Assembly: GCA_050743625.1 (NCBI GenBank)
Contig: JBOGED010000408.1
Coordinates: 1 to 14,941 of the forward strand
Reading direction: 5' to 3'
Source of the DNA: JBOGED01 sp050743625
GTDB lineage: Bacteria > Actinomycetota > Nitriliruptoria > Euzebyales > Egibacteraceae
DNA: 14,941 bases
Shown piece by piece: positions 12,356 through 14,941 of this stretch (position 1 is its first letter; each line of letters begins with the position of its first letter). A program made the translations under genes and the position numbers. Under the pieces are notes generated by a model. It had not been told where the DNA came from, did not search any database, and saw only the letters and a list, made by a program, of their open reading frames with translations.

Positions 12356-14941
12356 TCAGGCGGAGAGTAGCTGAGCGAGGTTGTCCTCACCGAAGAGCGA
12401 CGTGACCTCGATGAACGCCTGCTCCGTGGTGAGCGCCTTGCCGGCGGCCCAGGCGGCGGCGAACGCCTCGGCGCCAAGGGCACTGCGGACGGAGGCCACG
12501 TGGCGTGCGTGGTCGGCACGCTCGGCGGCGAGCACAGGAGCGCCGATCTCGGCGCGGAGCGCGTCCGCGGCGCCGAGCAGTCGGGCAGCGGCGACCGGCT
12601 GATCACCTGCCGCGACGCGGGCCAGCGCCTCCAGGCACATCGCGGTGCCCCTTCGGCAACGGATCTGCCGGCACGCGATCAGGCATTCGAGGAGAAGGCC
12701 GGCCGCACGCTCGACGTCGCCCCGCCGTTCGGCGGCCACGGCGAGGATGCTCCGCGCCAACAAGATGCCCGGGGCGTAGCCGACGGCGAGGCAAGAGACC
12801 AAAGCCTGGTCGGCGAGCGTGGCGGCGAGCTCGTCCTCCTGTCGAAGGCAGGCCACCTCGGCGCGGAAGCCCAGCGCCATCCCGATCGCGAAGGGTTCTC
12901 CGACCTCCCTGGCCAACCGCACGCTGTCGTCAGACAGGATGGCACCCTGCTGTGGGTCCCCGTGGTCGACGGTCACCCTGCTCAGTAGCGCGAGCGCCAT
13001 CGCGAGCGTCCACCGGTCGCCCAGGCGGCGGGTGATGACCACAGCCTCCTTAAGCAGACGGCGGCCGTGCTCGCCGTCGCCGCATACCCATGCGGTGGCA
13101 CCGAGCACGTAGCTCGCCAACGCGACGTGCCGGTCGTCGCCATGCCGCCGGGCGAGCGCCAGGCATTGCTGGCCAACCGCGGCGGCCTCCTCAAAGTCAC
13201 ACTGTGCGGCGGCGAGAAACCCGGCGCCGAACAGCAGGCCTATCCGCACCGGCGGCGTGGCCTCGTCGCCGTGCTCCAACGCCGCCTGGATGAGCTGCCG
13301 GCCTTCGCCGTAGGGGCCTCGGAGGTTCCACAGCCACCAGCCGGCAAGAGTCGTCCGTAAGCCGGCGGTCACATCTCCGCCATCGAACGCCCAGGCAAGC
13401 GCCGCCCGCAGGTTGGCGCGCTCGGCGTCGAGGCGGTCCAGCCACACGCCCGAGTCCGGCCCCGCGGCCTGACCAACGAGGTGGGGCGCGGTCTCCTCGG
13501 CCAGCGCGAGATAGTAGGCCGCATGGCGGGAACGCACCTCATCCATCTCGCCACGCTGCTCCAGCCGTTGGTGGCCGTACTGGCGCAACGTCTCGAGCAG
13601 CCGGTACCGGGCCAAGCCCGATCCCCCGTCCGCCCGCAGCACGAACGACTTGTCCACGAGCCGCCCGAGGACGTCGACCGTGTCGTCGCCCAACGTTCCG
13701 ACGGCCTCGATCGCATCGAGCGTGAACCCGCCCGCGAAGACCGACAAGCGATCGAACAGCATGCGCTCGCGCTCGCCGAGCAGGTCGTAGCTCCAGTTCA
13801 CCATGGCCGAAAGCGTCCGGTGGCGTGCTGGCGCTCCTCGTGTGACCTGCGATAAGAGTTGGAAGCGGTCGTCGAGCCGCTCGGCGATCTGGCGGACGGA
13901 CAGCGTCTTGAGCCGGGCCGCCGCCAGCTCGATCGCGAGCGGGATGCCGTCGAGATGGCGGCAGATCTGCGCGACATATGGCTCGGTGTCCCGCGATGGG
14001 CGGAAACCGGCGGAGGCGGCCCGGTCGGCGAACAACGCGAGGGCGGAAGCCGCGGACAGCGGCGGTAGCAGCCAGGCCACCTCTCCAGGAACCGCGAGGG
14101 CCTCCTGGCTCGTCGCCAAGACCCGGACGCCGGGGCATGCGCGTAGCAGCGCCGCAGCCAGCTCGGCGCACGCCTCGACGAGGTGCTCGCAGTTGTCGAG
14201 CACGATGAGCACCTGCGCGTGCCGCAGGTAGTCGGCGAGCGTGTCGATCATCGGAAGGCCAGGCTCGTCACGGACCTTCAGGCTCGCCGCCAAGGCCAAC
14301 GGCACCCGCGCCGGGTCTCTGACCGGCGCCAGGTCGACCAGCCAGACGCCGTCGCTGAACTCAGCCGTCAGCTCGGCCGCCGTCTGCAACGCCAGCCGTG
14401 TCTTCCCGGTGCCACCCGCGCCAACCATCGTGACCAGCCGCGAGCTCGCCATGAGCTGCTGGAGCTGAGCGATCTCCTCGCCGCGGCCGATGAAGTTCGT
14501 CAACGGTGCTGGCAAGTTGCCGAGGCTGGCCGCAACCGACCCTGTGGCCGGCTGCAACGCCGAATCTTGCCGGAGGATCGCCCGCTCGATGCGCTGCAGC
14601 TCGGGACCAGGGTCCAGCCCCAACTCCTCGGCCAGCGTCCGCCGCACCGTCTCGTACGCGGCGAGGGCCCGGGCCTGCCGCCCCGCCCGGTACAGGGCCA
14701 CCATGAGCTGGCCCCAGGTCCGTTCGCGTAACGGGTCGGCGGCTACGAGGGCCTCCAACTCTGGGATCAGCTCGGCGTGACGCCCCAGCTCGAGGTCGGC
14801 GTCCACACGCGCCTCCAACGCCGCCTGCCGTAGCCCCGCCAGGCGGGCCTGCTCACCTTCGACAAAGTCGTAACCGGGCAGGTCGGCGAGCACATCGCCC
14901 CGCCACAGCGCGAGCGCCTCCCGCAGCCGCGTGGCGGCCAC
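12356..14941 (-). CDS. AfsR/SARP-family regulator (BTAD, NB-ARC ATPase, TPR), N-terminus beyond the window
   Basis: 861 residues are visible; the gene starts beyond the right edge, so the expected N-terminal OmpR-type DNA-binding domain is not seen. Residues 1-130 are a bacterial transcriptional activation domain: LREALALWRGDVLADLPG, LELGRHAELIPELEALVAADPLRER, GRQARALAAYETVRRTLAEELGLDPGPELQ. The NB-ARC-like ATPase follows (about 150-430) with Walker A GAGGTGKT (174-181), Walker B VLIVLDN (244-250), and VLATSQE (274-280). A winged-helix segment near WSYDLLGERERMLFDRLSVFAGGFTLDA precedes a long TPR-like C-terminal half. Such proteins are ATP-dependent activators of specialised-metabolite genes. 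Its stop is at 12356, followed by a hairpin. Neighbouring P450 debris and the methyl-cycle operon fit a metabolite locus, but the targets are unknown. Confidence 0.9.
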   Translation of the reverse strand: MAATRLREALALWRGDVLADLPGYDFVEGEQARLAGLRQAALEARVDADLELGRHAELIPELEALVAADPLRERTWGQLMVALYRAGRQARALAAYETVRRTLAEELGLDPGPELQRIERAILRQDSALQPATGSVAASLGNLPAPLTNFIGRGEEIAQLQQLMASSRLVTMVGAGGTGKTRLALQTAAELTAEFSDGVWLVDLAPVRDPARVPLALAASLKVRDEPGLPMIDTLADYLRHAQVLIVLDNCEHLVEACAELAAALLRACPGVRVLATSQEALAVPGEVAWLLPPLSAASALALFADRAASAGFRPSRDTEPYVAQICRHLDGIPLAIELAAARLKTLSVRQIAERLDDRFQLLSQVTRGAPARHRTLSAMVNWSYDLLGERERMLFDRLSVFAGGFTLDAIEAVGTLGDDTVDVLGRLVDKSFVLRADGGSGLARYRLLETLRQYGHQRLEQRGEMDEVRSRHAAYYLALAEETAPHLVGQAAGPDSGVWLDRLDAERANLRAALAWAFDGGDVTAGLRTTLAGWWLWNLRGPYGEGRQLIQAALEHGDEATPPVRIGLLFGAGFLAAAQCDFEEAAAVGQQCLALARRHGDDRHVALASYVLGATAWVCGDGEHGRRLLKEAVVITRRLGDRWTLAMALALLSRVTVDHGDPQQGAILSDDSVRLAREVGEPFAIGMALGFRAEVACLRQEDELAATLADQALVSCLAVGYAPGILLARSILAVAAERRGDVERAAGLLLECLIACRQIRCRRGTAMCLEALARVAAGDQPVAAARLLGAADALRAEIGAPVLAAERADHARHVASVRSALGAEAFAAAWAAGKALTTEQAFIEVTSLFGEDNLAQLLSA

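Overview
The window is GC-rich, with strong third-position GC bias. It carries gene families typical of Actinomycetota: an AfsR/SARP-type BTAD/NB-ARC/TPR regulator, an HTH regulator with TPR-like repeats, and an actinobacterial long-form SAH hydrolase. A filamentous actinomycete (Streptosporangiales/Streptomyces-like) fits best. The genus cannot be fixed from sequence alone. I see no rRNA, tRNA or CRISPR array.

Layout. (1) 1-2208: a minus-strand HTH/TPR-like regulator, then two small plus-strand genes of unknown function, one with a CxxC motif. (2) 2209-3587: a pair of related hairpin repeats, a ClC chloride-channel gene that stops about halfway through the fold, and a small protein with a C-terminal Zn-ribbon-like motif. 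(3) 3725-5537: a promoter with a TetR-operator-like palindrome, a core MetE-type methyltransferase (first paralogue), a strong terminator hairpin and a GNAT acetyltransferase. (4) 5538-11169: a 326-nt leader with a possible 20-codon ORF, then a tight four-gene operon of SAM-dependent methyltransferase-like protein, second core MetE paralogue, MetK and AhcY. (5) 11170-12162: a cytochrome P450 fossil and a VapBC-like toxin-antitoxin pair. (6) 12304-14941: a hairpin and the 3' part of a SARP-family regulator that runs off the right edge.

How it works together. Region 4 encodes most of an activated-methyl cycle. MetK makes AdoMet, a methyltransferase uses it, AhcY splits the resulting AdoHcy to homocysteine and adenosine, and a core MetE can remethylate homocysteine to methionine. 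The genes overlap or nearly touch (1-nt overlap, 17-nt overlap, 26-nt gap), so they should be made together. The head gene, a 498-residue methyltransferase-like protein of unknown substrate, is the natural candidate for the consumer of this dedicated AdoMet supply. Both MetE paralogues keep the zinc ligands but lack the N-terminal half of full MetE, and no methyl-donor protein (MetF, corrinoid protein) is encoded nearby. The missing donor and the unknown acceptor are the main open questions. The flanks hold a SARP regulator and a decayed P450, so the cassette may sit in or beside a remodelled specialised-metabolism locus; that is inference.
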